NCBI RefSeq assembly: GCF_000738085.1
Contig: NZ_JPRS01000138.1
Location: forward strand, 1 to 34,567
Source: Cryobacterium sp. MLB-32
GTDB taxonomy: Bacteria; Actinomycetota; Actinomycetes; Actinomycetales; Microbacteriaceae
Length of the DNA stretch: 34,567 nucleotides
Direction of reading: 5' to 3'
Positions within the stretch are counted from its first letter, which is position 1. Each line of letters begins with the position of its first letter. The notes beneath the pieces are model-generated. The model ran no database searches. It saw only the letters and a list, made by a program, of their open reading frames with translations, and was not told where the DNA came from. Positions 1 through 7,461 of the stretch are shown here, in pieces. Position numbers and translations under genes: made by a program.

Positions 1-1
1 G

Positions 2-316
2 CCCGGGTACGCGGCATCCGCTTGCCGTCGGGCGCCCGGAATCGCGATCCAGTCGGGCCTCGGCGCGGCTCAGTGGGCCGCGCTCGGGCACGACGAAGCC
101 CGCCGTGGCGAGGCGGGTGAGGTTGGCACCGTCGGGTTCGCCCGAAGCCACGACGAAGTCATCGAGGGCCTCTCGTCGATCGCCGTACCGCTGATGATTC
201 CCGGCCGTGCGCCGGCGGCGCTGGCCGCGGTCTACATCTCGAGCGCCCATACGCCGGACGTCATCGGCGACCGGCTCGCCGCGGCCGCCGCCGCGATCGT
301 GGCCGAACTGCACTGA
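2..316 (+). CDS. IclR-family transcriptional regulator, C-terminal part (partial)
   Basis: An open frame runs in from the left edge and stops at TGA 314-316, so only about 104 C-terminal residues are visible. The part from about residue 45 (VGFARSHDEVIEG, then SSIAVPL and a hydrophobic AALAAVYIS strand, then an Ala-rich helix) matches the end of the IclR effector-binding domain. In that family the pattern GFA-x-S-x-[DE]E-x-x-x-G is followed by a small-molecule pocket strand. The first 40 residues are less typical, so a further indel upstream cannot be excluded. IclR proteins often control aromatic-acid catabolic genes such as those that follow on the same strand. The DNA-binding domain lies outside the window. 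Confidence 0.6.
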   Translation, partial: PGYAASACRRAPGIAIQSGLGAAQWAALGHDEARRGEAGEVGTVGFARSHDEVIEGLSSIAVPLMIPGRAPAALAAVYISSAHTPDVIGDRLAAAAAAIVAELH

Positions 317-541
317 CCCAGCGGCCGCTTCGGGGACGGCTACCGTCGTCCGCTCGGGGCCGCACGAGAGGTCGCCTGTGGTCGTACGCTCGGTTCCGCC
401 TCACCGCACACATCGCTGCGCCGCCTCGCTGGGCCGCCTCGAATTGGGGCGCAACCCTGTCCGCTCGCCGAAACCTTCGATCACCGGGTAATTCTGCCCG
501 CCCATGACCCCTGTGCGGGTTTTCTACGGGTCGGGAACTTA

Positions 542-613
542 TGCGCTGCAGTAGCGCACGAGCCCTCGCAGATGATATATCTTCTGTGATACGAAAATTT
601 ATACAGTCCTCAA
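542..613 (+). promoter_or_regulatory. Probable promoter/operator region of the transporter gene
   Basis: The gap 317-634 holds no gene. Its 3' end is an AT-rich island in GC-rich DNA. It contains a 6-bp inverted repeat TGCGCT/AGCGCA (542-547 and 553-558, 5-nt loop), then TATATC-like sequence (575-582), and a weakly palindromic block bounded by CTGT (584-587) and ACAG (603-606). The placement 30-90 bp upstream of the transporter start suggests promoter and regulator sites. Which regulator (IclR or GntR/FCD) binds here is not shown by the sequence. Confidence 0.3.
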
Positions 614-634
614 GTGAGCACAAGGGAGTATTCC

Positions 635-1980
635 ATGGCTTTGACGAACGAGCTCGCGCGCAGCGCCAGCATCAAACGCGGCGAGGAACGCCGCGTGCTC
701 GCCGGCACAATGGTGGGCACCACCATCGAGTGGTACGACTTCTTCATCTACGCGCAGGCCGCCGGCCTCGTACTTGCCGGGCTCTTCTTCGCTCCGCTCG
801 CCGGCGAGAACGCCGGCCTCGCGCAGCTCATCGCCTGGGCGTCGCTCGGCATCAGCTTTCTGTTCCGCCCCCTCGGCGCCATCGTGGCCGGCCACCTCGG
901 TGACCGTCTCGGCCGCAAGGCGATGCTCGTTTTCACGCTCGTCATGATGGGCGCGGCCACCGCGCTCATCGGCCTGCTCCCCACCTACGACCAGATCGGC
1001 GTCTGGGCGCCCGTCCTGCTCATCCTGCTGCGCATCCTGCAGGGCTTCTCCGCCGGCGGCGAATGGGGCGGTGCGGCGCTCATGAGCGTCGAGCACGCTC
1101 CGGTCACCAAGCGCGGTTTCTTCGGCGCTACCCGCAGATCGGCGTTCCGGTCGGCCTCATTCTCGCCACCGGCGTGATGATCCTCGTCACCACCTCGATG
1201 AGCGAGGAAGCCTTCCTCAGCTGGGGCTGGCGCATCCCGTTCCTCGTCTCCGTGCTGCTGATCGTGGTCGGCTGGTTCATCCGCCGCGCCGTCGCCGAGA
1301 GCCCGGTCTTCCAGGAGATGCAGACCCGCAAGAAGGAGTCCGCCGCGCCGCTCAAGCAGCTGTTCACGAACCACACCCGTCAGGTCGTGCTCACCGCGCT
1401 CATCTTCATCGCCAACAACGCGGCCGGTTACATGCTGATCGCCTTCTTCAATTCCTACGCCACCAAGCCCGTCGAGGCCGGCGGACTGGGCATGGAACGC
1501 ACCCCGGTACTCATCGCCAGCACCGTCGCGGCACTCTTCTGGCTCGCGTCCACCATGCTCGGCGGCATCCTGTCCGACCGGATCGGTCGCGTGCGCACCT
1601 TCCAGCTCGGCTACGCATTCCTCTTCATCTGGTCCATTCCGATGTTCCTGCTCATCGACACGGGCAACATCGCCTGGTACAGCATGGCCCTCATCATCCT
1701 GGCGGCCGGCCTCGGCTTCTCGTACGGCCCGCAGGCAGCGCTCTACGCCGAAATGTTCCCGGCCCAGGTGCGCTACTCGGGCGTCTCGATCGGCTACGCC
1801 CTCGGCGCCATCCTCGGCGGGGCCTTCGCGCCGCTGATCGCCCAGCTCCTGCTCGATAAGACCGGACAGTCCATCTCCATCGCCGTGTACCTCATGGTGC
1901 TCGCTGCGATCTCCTTTGTGGCCGTCACGCTGGTGAAAGAGACCCGCGGCATTCCGCTCGGGGTATCCACGCACGACTAG
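635..1980 (+). pseudogene. MHS-family MFS transporter (ShiA/ProP-like), broken by one -1 frameshift
   Basis: Proton-coupled symporter of the metabolite:H+ symporter family, most likely taking up an aromatic or carboxylic acid for the downstream pathway. ATG 635 follows AAGGGAG at 622-628. The N-terminal half has the family opening TTIEWYDFFIY, the loop motif GHLGDRLGRK and the GGEWGGAAL helix. The frame breaks at about 1127-1130. Upstream reads KRGFFGA, and the continuation PQIGVPVGLILATG is in the next frame. Restoring one base gives a 448-residue, 12-TM protein of normal family length, with the second-half motif GGILSDRIGR and a typical C-terminus. As written, translation ends at 1177. A consensus error is as likely as a true pseudogene because three other genes here show the same kind of lesion. 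Confidence 0.85.
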
Positions 1981-1986
1981 CACCTC

Positions 1987-2014
1987 GGGTGCCCGGGCTT
2001 CTGCCCGGGCACCC
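1987..2014 (+). terminator. Perfect 12-bp hairpin after the transporter gene
   Basis: GGGTGCCCGGGC (1987-1998) and GCCCGGGCACCC (2003-2014) are perfectly complementary with a TTCT tetraloop, starting 6 bases after the transporter stop. There is no U-tract, as is common for intrinsic terminators of high-GC actinobacteria. It would separate the transporter from the GntR gene. Confidence 0.75.
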
Positions 2015-2055
2015 GCTCGAATATCATGTGAGCTACCGAAAGCGCAGGAATTCGA

Positions 2056-2768
2056 ATGCTGGAACAGACACAGCCGCACACGGATGCCGCCCGGCCGGCC
2101 GAGGCCGCCGCATCCGCCCCCGAGCCTCTCAGCAAGGCCATCCTCGCCTACCAGTGGATCAAGGCCCGCATCACGGACGGCAGCTTCAGCCCGGGGTATC
2201 GGCTGGTACTCGGCCAGATCGCCGCGGCGGTGGGCGTGAGCCAGGTCCCCGTGCGCGAGGCCATCCGATTGCTCGAGTCGGAGGGACTCGTCACCTTCGA
2301 ACGCAACGTCGGCGCCCAGGTCGCGGTGATCGACTCCGACGAGTACGCCCACACCATGCAAACGCTGAGCCTCGTGGAAGGTCTCGCGACCGCCCTCTCC
2401 GCGCCCTCCCTCGCCCCGCATGCCCTGCAGCAGGCCCGCGCCATCAACACGGCCATGGCCGCGTGCCTGTTGGACTTCGACCCGGTGACCTTCACCCGGC
2501 TCAATCGGGAATTCCACACGCTGCTGTTCGAAGCCTGCCCCAACCCGCACCTCCTCGATCTGGTGGACCGCTACTGGGTGCGCCTCGGCACCATTCGCGA
2601 GTCCACGTTCAGCTTCGTGCCCGGCCGGCGACCGAATCCGTGGCCGAGCACACCGCCCTGCTCGACCTGATGGCCTCCGGCGCGGACGCGCTCACCATCG
2701 AGATGGCGGCACGCAACCACCGTCTCGCCACGCTGGACGCGTTCCTCCGCCAGCAGCACAAGGCCTGA
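2056..2768 (+). pseudogene. GntR-family regulator, FCD subfamily, broken by one -1 frameshift
   Basis: Transcription factor with an N-terminal winged helix-turn-helix (about residues 28-95; VPVREAIRLLESEGLV) and a C-terminal FCD ligand domain (about 105-235; LNREFHTLLFEACPN and AARNHRLATLDAFL). ATG 2056 follows GGAA. The frame breaks at about 2629: the first frame runs into a short wrong tail ending at 2670, and the next frame continues TESVAEHTALLDL to TGA 2766-2768. One added base restores 237 residues. The intact protein at 5829-6509 is a close paralogue over the whole length, which fixes both the break and the expected sequence (FVPGR-A-[AT]ESVAEH). Probable ligand: an intermediate of the homoprotocatechuate pathway (inference from context). 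Confidence 0.85.
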
Positions 2769-2833
2769 CCCCGCCTCGCCGCACGGGGCCGCGCCTCCCC
2801 TGCTGGCAGCGCATCGCCCCTCGCCTGCCCCCT

Positions 2834-3021
2834 CATGGGGCGGATGTTGGCACGTCGCGTCCTGACCTGCCAACGTCCGCCCCATGGTTTTCGCGACCTG
2901 CCAACTTCCGCCCCATGAACGACGGCAAGGGGCCGAACGTGGCATGTCGCGTGAGGGATACCGCGCCCAAGGGGCCGAACGTGGCATGTCGCGTGACGGA
3001 CGTGCCAACATCCGCCTAAGG
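2834..3021. repeat. Cluster of six degenerate ~19-bp repeats in alternating orientation
   Basis: The 400-bp gap 2769-3169 has no gene. It holds six copies of a unit close to TGCCAACNTCCGCCCCATG: 2834-2852 (-), 2868-2886 (+), 2899-2917 (+), two mutually near-identical variants on the minus strand starting at 2926 and 2968 (CAAGGGGCCGAACGTGGCA, followed by TGTCGCGTGA), and 3003-3021 (+). Neighbouring opposite copies can pair into hairpins, for example 2834-2852 with 2868-2886. This resembles a REP-like intergenic element. It could act as a transcription barrier after the GntR gene. Confidence 0.7.
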
Positions 3022-3093
3022 GGCGCCTGAGCACCCAGAGGAGCCTCGCGACAGCGCCCCGAAGTGAACCGACCCGGACACCCGCGAGAATTA

Positions 3094-3138
3094 GTTGAAG
3101 CTACAAGCAACTACCTGTATGGTTGAAGCTACAATCAA
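3094..3138 (+). promoter_or_regulatory. Two 17-bp direct repeats upstream of the VOC gene (putative regulator sites)
   Basis: GTTGAAGCTACAAGCAA (3094-3110) recurs as GTTGAAGCTACAATCAA (3122-3138) with one mismatch and a 28-bp period, 32 bp before the start codon at 3170. Each copy contains the imperfect palindrome TTGAAGCTACAA. AT-rich, repeated, promoter-proximal sites of this form are typical of MarR-type or similar operators. The binding protein is unknown. Confidence 0.5.
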
Positions 3139-3169
3139 TTCCGGCCACAGACCGAAGGGGCACATCTTC

Positions 3170-4075
3170 ATGACCAGCGAGCGAATCCTCAATGCCGATA
3201 CCTCGATGGGTGCGGTGACCCTGCGGGTCGGCGATCTCACCGGCATGTCGGACTACTATTCGCGCGCATTCGCCATGGAGCCGCTTGAGGAGCGCAGCCG
3301 CGGCCGCGAGGTGCACCGCATTCTGGGCCGAGGCTTGACACCGCTCGTGCGACTGATCCACACCCCGGATCTGCCCGGAGTCGATCCGCGTCAGGCGGGT
3401 TTGTTCCACACCGCGTTTCTCTTCGAGACCCCCGCCAGCCTCGCGACGACGGTTTATCGTGCCGCGCAGCATCCGCGCAGCGTCTTCATCGGGTCGAGCG
3501 ACCACCTCGTGAGCGAGGCGTTCTACTTCACCGACCCCGAGGGCAACGGCGTCGAGCTGTACACAGACCGAGCCCGGAGCGAATGGGTGCGCCAGGGCAC
3601 TGAGATCCAGATGGCCACCAACTATCTCGACCCGCAGGCCTATCTCCAGCGCCACCTCAGCGCCGAAACAGCGGATGCCGCACCGTCGCTGGCCGGCACC
3701 GTCGGGCATGTGCACCTCCAGGTGGGCGATATCGAGACTGCGCGCACGTTTTACGTCGACGCCCTCGGATTCGAAGCCACCCAGACGCGCTATTCCGGTG
3801 GACTCTTCGCCTCCGCGGGCGGCTACCACCACCACATCGCCATGAACGTGTGGAACAGCCGCGGTGCGGGTCCGCGCGCCGCGAGCCTTGGTCTCGCCGA
3901 CGTCGGCGTGACGGTGCCCGGCACCGTCGACCTGGATTCGCTCATGGTTCGGCTGCGCGCGCGGTCGATACCGTTCGGCCATGACGGCCGCTCCGTCACC
4001 GTCACCGACCCGTGGGGCACGCAGGTCACCGTCGCGCTGCCCGACCTCTCGACCGAGGAGCTCATCGCCCGCTGA
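3170..4075 (+). CDS. VOC-superfamily protein, CatE-like (extradiol dioxygenase/glyoxalase fold)
   Basis: 301-residue protein of two tandem vicinal-oxygen-chelate modules. The first (about 15-140) has TLRVGD, FHTAFLF and the strand FTDPEGNGVELY. The second (about 180-290) has GHVHLQVGDIETARTFYVD, the GGYHHHIAMNVW strand and DPWGTQVTV. This layout is that of the CatE/YfiE group, annotated as catechol 2,3-dioxygenase-like. Visible candidate metal ligands are the His of GHVHL and of YHHHIA and the Glu of NGVELY. ATG 3170 is chosen over an upstream in-frame start because of GAAGGGG at 3154-3160. It lies inside the homoprotocatechuate cluster, but true ring cleavage is better assigned to HpaD at 9320. 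This copy may act on a related catechol or a cyclic intermediate. Function is inferred. Confidence 0.75.
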   Translation: MTSERILNADTSMGAVTLRVGDLTGMSDYYSRAFAMEPLEERSRGREVHRILGRGLTPLVRLIHTPDLPGVDPRQAGLFHTAFLFETPASLATTVYRAAQHPRSVFIGSSDHLVSEAFYFTDPEGNGVELYTDRARSEWVRQGTEIQMATNYLDPQAYLQRHLSAETADAAPSLAGTVGHVHLQVGDIETARTFYVDALGFEATQTRYSGGLFASAGGYHHHIAMNVWNSRGAGPRAASLGLADVGVTVPGTVDLDSLMVRLRARSIPFGHDGRSVTVTDPWGTQVTVALPDLSTEELIAR

Positions 4076-4221
4076 CCCAACGGGCGACCCGAACAAGCGA
4101 GGGCGGCGCTACGCACCGCTGTGAATGACGCACGAGGGATTGACGGAGGAACTTCCGGCTGAGGCAGCAGGGCTCCAGCCGGGGCGGGATACACCAGCCA
4201 CGACTGAGGACCGGGTCGCGG

Positions 4222-4273
4222 GGCCTCGATCTTGACACGCTCGATCCACGCATCCCTTCGTCGCGCCTCGACC
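4222..4273. repeat. Dispersed intergenic repeat, copy 1
   Basis: The 305-bp gap 4076-4380 holds no gene. Read on the minus strand, 4273-4222 (GAGGCGCGACGAAGGGATGC, then GTGGATCGAGCGTGTC, then AAGATCGAGGCCCC) closely matches 17749-17799 on the plus strand (GAGGCGCGACGACGGAGCGC, GTGGATCGAGCGCGTC, GAAATCGAGACCCC). Such 'TCGA'-rich repeats are common between genes in Microbacteriaceae and relatives. Flanking sequence to 4320 (GGGTCTCGACAGGG) looks like a second, decayed copy. Confidence 0.6.
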
Positions 4274-4316
4274 AACGGGAGGGGTGGGCGCGTCGCGCGA
4301 CCGGGTCACGGGGGTC

Positions 4317-4354
4317 TCGACAGGGAGTCACGGATCGTATATGGTTTCCTATAT
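4317..4354 (+). promoter_or_regulatory. Probable promoter with overlapping inverted repeat, upstream of FAH-RraA
   Basis: TCGACA (4317-4322) and TATATG (4338-4343) or TATGGT (4340-4345) give a plausible sigma-70 type -35/-10 pair with 15-17 bp spacing. The -10 lies inside an AT-rich imperfect palindrome, ATATGG-TTT-CCTATAT (4339-4354), a placement expected for a repressor such as the cluster's GntR/FCD proteins. The assignment of the binding protein is inference. Confidence 0.4.
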
Positions 4355-4380
4355 AACCCGCAGTGCTGCGAGAGGATGCC

Positions 4381-5844
4381 ATGACAAACGAACCGAATCC
4401 GTTCATCGGACGGCCCGGCAAAGTAATTGCCGTGCACATCAACTATCCCTCGCGGGCGGCCCAGCGCGGCCGCTTTCCGGAGCAGCCCTCATACTTTCTC
4501 AAGCCCGGCTCGAGCGTCTCCTCCTCCGGCACCGCCATCGTGCGGCCCAAGGGCAGCGAACTCCTCGCCTTCGAGGGTGAGATCGCGCTCATCATCGGCC
4601 GTCGGGTGCGCGGCATCCGTCCCGAAGACGGCTGGGCCGCGGTCTCCGGCGTCACTGCCGCGAACGACTTCGGCGTGTACGACCTGCGCTACGCCGACAA
4701 GGGCTCGAACGTTCGGTCGAAGGGCGGCGACGGGTTCACCCCGCTCGGCCCGAATGTGCTGCCGGCCGATTCCCTCGACCCGACCGCCCTGCGTGTGCGC
4801 ACCTGGGTGAACGGCGACCTCGTGCAGAGCGACACGACCGCCGATCTGCTGTTCCCGTTCGGTCGTCTCGTGGCCGACCTCGCGCAGCTCATGACGCTGG
4901 AACGCGGCGACGTGATCCTCACGGGAACGCCCGCCGGGTCATCCGTTGTCTCCCCCGGCGACGTCGTCGAGGTCGAGGTCGACGCACCGACCGCCCCCGG
5001 CGCCCCGAGCAGCGGTCGACTGGTGACCCCGGTCACCGAGGGCAGGTTCGAGCTCGGCGATTTCGGCGCCCTCCCCCGGGTCGACGATCACCAACGCGCC
5101 GAGGCCTGGGGCTCCGCGGCGGCCGCCGGGCTCACCGTGCCGATCGTCTTCGACCTCACCGAGGAGCTGATCGCGCGCATCAACACCGTGGGCACGGCCA
5201 CCCTCAGCGCGCAAATGCGCAAGCGCGGTTTCAACGCCGTGAGCATCGACGGTCTCCGCCCGATGCATGCCGACAAGCGCATGGTGGGAAGGGCTCGCAC
5301 GCTGCGCTTCATCCCTGCCCGCGAGGACCTCTTTGCCAGCCACGGCGGCGGCTACAACGCCCAGAAACGTGCCTTCGACGGCCTCACCCCCGGAGATGTG
5401 CTCGTGATCGAGGCCCGCGGCGAAACCGGTACCGGAACCGTCGGCGACATCCTCGCCCTGCGCGCCAGGTGCGCGGCGCGGCCGGCATTGTGACGGATGG
5501 CGGGGTGCGCGACAGCGGCGGCCGTCGCCGCCCTCGGCCTCCCCACGTACCACGCCGGCGCCCACCCCGCCGTACTCGGCCGCCGCCACGTACCGTGGGA
5601 CACCGACCTCACCATCACCTGTGGCGGCGCCGCCGTGCAGCCCGGCGACGTGATCATCGGCGACGCCGACGGGGTTCTGGTCATCCCGCCGCACCTGGTC
5701 GAGTCCGTGGTCACCGACGCGATCGAGCAGGAACGGGAGGAGACCTTCATCGCCGAGCAGGTCGCCGCCGGCGAGGGCGTCGACGGCCTATACCCGATGA
5801 ATGCCGAGTGGAAGGAACGGTACCGCGCATGGCTGCCGCGCTAG
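4381..5844 (+). pseudogene. Fumarylacetoacetate hydrolase-RraA fusion (HpaG-like + aldolase/decarboxylase domain), two opposite frameshifts
   Basis: The restored product has 487 residues. N-terminal FAH domain (about 1-240): FEGEIALIIGRR (metal-binding E-x-E), AANDFGVYDLRYAD and GDVILTGTPAG, as in HpaG-type decarboxylase/isomerases. C-terminal RraA-like domain (about 258-487): RPMHADKRMVGRARTL, the catalytic-type motif GGVRD (5499-5513) and GDADGVLVIP. Some relatives of RraA are pyruvate-type aldolases or oxaloacetate decarboxylases. The frame loses one base at about 5467-5469, which leads to a stop at 5491-5493. A base gained near 5517 brings the frame back, and it runs to TAG 5842-5844. The out-of-frame stretch of about 48 nt carries GGVRD. 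ATG 4381 follows AGAGGA. The 3' end overlaps the next GntR gene by 16 bp. Likely role: decarboxylation/isomerisation and possibly cleavage of homoprotocatechuate intermediates. Confidence 0.8.
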
Positions 5845-6509
5845 CCACCCCCGCCGTCGGCAAGGCGCAGCTCGCCTACGACTGGCTGAAGATGCGCATC
5901 AATGACGGCACGTTCGGCCCCGGGTACCGGTTGGTGCTCGATCAGATCGCTCGGGACATCTCGATGAGTCCCGTGCCGGTGCGCGAAGCCATCCGTCGCC
6001 TGGAAGCCGAGGGACTCGTCACCTTCGCCCGCAATGTGGGCGCCCAGGTGGCCATGCTCGACCCGACCGAGTACGAATACACGATGCAGACCCTCGGCCT
6101 CGTCGAAGGCGCCGCCACCGCGCTCTCCGCGCCCACACTGACCGCGGATGCCCTCGGCCGAGCCAGACAGATCAACGAGGACATGGCCGAGACCCTCACG
6201 CACTTCGACCCGGTGCGGTTCACCGCCCTCAACCGGGACTTCCACTCCGTGCTCTACAGCACATGCCCCAACCCGCATATTCTCGACCTCGTGCACCGAG
6301 GCTGGAACAGACTCTCGGTTTTGCGCGAGTCCACGTTCGGTTTCGTGCCCGGCCGCGCCGCCGAATCGGTGGCCGAACATTCCCGCCTGCTCGACCTGCT
6401 CGATCGCAAGGCACCATCGCTCGAGATCGAACTCGCCGCCCGTAACCACCGACTCGCCACCCTCGAGGCATTCCTCGCCTCTCGCACCGTTCGCCCGGAA
6501 GGAAAATAA
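5829..6509 (+). CDS. GntR-family regulator, FCD subfamily (intact paralogue)
   Basis: 226 residues. Winged helix-turn-helix at about 12-85 (YDWLKMRINDGTFGPGYRLV, VPVREAIRRLEAEGLVTF) followed by an FCD effector domain (about 95-220; LNRDFHSVLYSTCPNPH, AARNHRLATLEAFL). ATG 5829 lies inside the end of the FAH-RraA gene (16-bp overlap), and the stop is 1 bp before the aldolase gene, so it is cotranscribed with the catabolic genes. It is strongly similar along its whole length to the frameshifted GntR at 2056-2768, which points to local duplication. FCD regulators usually repress catabolic operons and are released by a carboxylic-acid intermediate. Probable regulator of this cluster. Confidence 0.88.
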   Translation: MAAALATPAVGKAQLAYDWLKMRINDGTFGPGYRLVLDQIARDISMSPVPVREAIRRLEAEGLVTFARNVGAQVAMLDPTEYEYTMQTLGLVEGAATALSAPTLTADALGRARQINEDMAETLTHFDPVRFTALNRDFHSVLYSTCPNPHILDLVHRGWNRLSVLRESTFGFVPGRAAESVAEHSRLLDLLDRKAPSLEIELAARNHRLATLEAFLASRTVRPEGK

Positions 6510-6510
6510 T

Positions 6511-7461
6511 ATGAAGTTCCGCAGCAACCCGAGCCAGATCCGCGGCTCCATCGCCGCCCTGATGACGCCGTTCACCGCCGACGGGGCCGTCGACCATGCC
6601 GGCCTGACGAACCTGGTGAACTGGCAGATCGCATCCGGTTCCCACGGCATCTCGATCGGCGGGTCGACCGGAGAGCCCAGCTCGCAGACGATCGCCGAGC
6701 GCGCCGCGGCGATTCGCACCGTGGCGACCGCTATCGATGACCGGGTGCACTTCATGGCCGGCACCGGATCCACCAAGCTCGACGAGACGCTCGAACTCAC
6801 CGCCGCCGGCCGTGATGCCGGCATCGACGCGGCGCTCATCATCACGCCGTATTACGCCAGGCCCACGCAGGAGGCGCTGTACGTCTGGTACAAGACGGTC
6901 TGCGAGGAGTTCCCCGACCTGCCGATCGTGGCGTACAACGTGCCGAGCCGCACCGCCGTCGATATCGCCCCCGAGACCGTGTACCGCCTCTACCGGGACT
7001 TCGACAACTTCGTGGGCGTCAAGGAAACCACCAAGGACTTCGAGCACTTCTCCCGGGTGCTGCACCTCTGCGGCCCGGAGCTGATGGTGTGGAGCGGCCT
7101 CGAGCTGCTCTGCCTCCCGCTGATGGCCCTCGGCGGCGCCGGGTTCGTCAGCGCCACCTCCAACATCGCGCCGGCCGCCGTGGCGCAGATGTTCGAGGCC
7201 TGGGAGTCGGGCGACTTCGCCACCGCGCGGAAGATCCACTACGGCCTGCACCCGCTCGTCGACCTGCTCTTCGTGGAGACCAACCCGGCCCCCGGCAAGT
7301 GGGTGATGCAGCAGCGCGGACTGATCGAATCGGCGTTCGTGCGTCCCCCGCTCATCGAACCGACCCCGGGCGGCATCGCCACGATGCGCATCCTGATGAA
7401 CGCCGGCTCCGACTACCTCACGTCCACCGCCGGCTTCACCCTCACCGGAGCCACCCAGTGA
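6511..7461 (+). CDS. DapA/NAL-family class I aldolase (probable HpaI-type step)
   Basis: 316-residue TIM-barrel lyase of the dihydrodipicolinate synthase/N-acetylneuraminate lyase family. Visible hallmarks: GGSTGE (50-55, carboxylate binding), TPYY (112-115), YNVPSRT with Tyr142, and Schiff-base Lys171 in VGVKETTKD. The family cleaves or forms C-C bonds via a pyruvate imine. The gene starts 1 bp after the GntR stop with GGAAGGAA as ribosome site. It overlaps hpaE by GTGA, so it belongs to this pathway rather than to lysine synthesis. By context it may cleave the 2,4-dihydroxyhept-2-ene-dioate-type intermediate to pyruvate and succinic semialdehyde, a job done elsewhere by the unrelated class II HpaI. 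That role is inference. Confidence 0.85.
   Translation: MKFRSNPSQIRGSIAALMTPFTADGAVDHAGLTNLVNWQIASGSHGISIGGSTGEPSSQTIAERAAAIRTVATAIDDRVHFMAGTGSTKLDETLELTAAGRDAGIDAALIITPYYARPTQEALYVWYKTVCEEFPDLPIVAYNVPSRTAVDIAPETVYRLYRDFDNFVGVKETTKDFEHFSRVLHLCGPELMVWSGLELLCLPLMALGGAGFVSATSNIAPAAVAQMFEAWESGDFATARKIHYGLHPLVDLLFVETNPAPGKWVMQQRGLIESAFVRPPLIEPTPGGIATMRILMNAGSDYLTSTAGFTLTGATQ

Noticed and set aside
985..2550. Long open frame (521 codons) on the minus strand
   Set aside because: Antisense to the transporter and GntR genes. Its composition (Gly/Arg/His/Glu-rich, no domain) is that of a high-GC shadow frame.
2834..3021. CRISPR array
   Set aside because: Units alternate in orientation and spacing is irregular (13-50 bp), with no cas genes.
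6511..7461. Lysine-pathway dihydrodipicolinate synthase (dapA)
   Set aside because: The active-site residues fit the family, but the gene is translationally coupled to hpaE and a catabolic regulator, so a catabolic aldolase is more likely.
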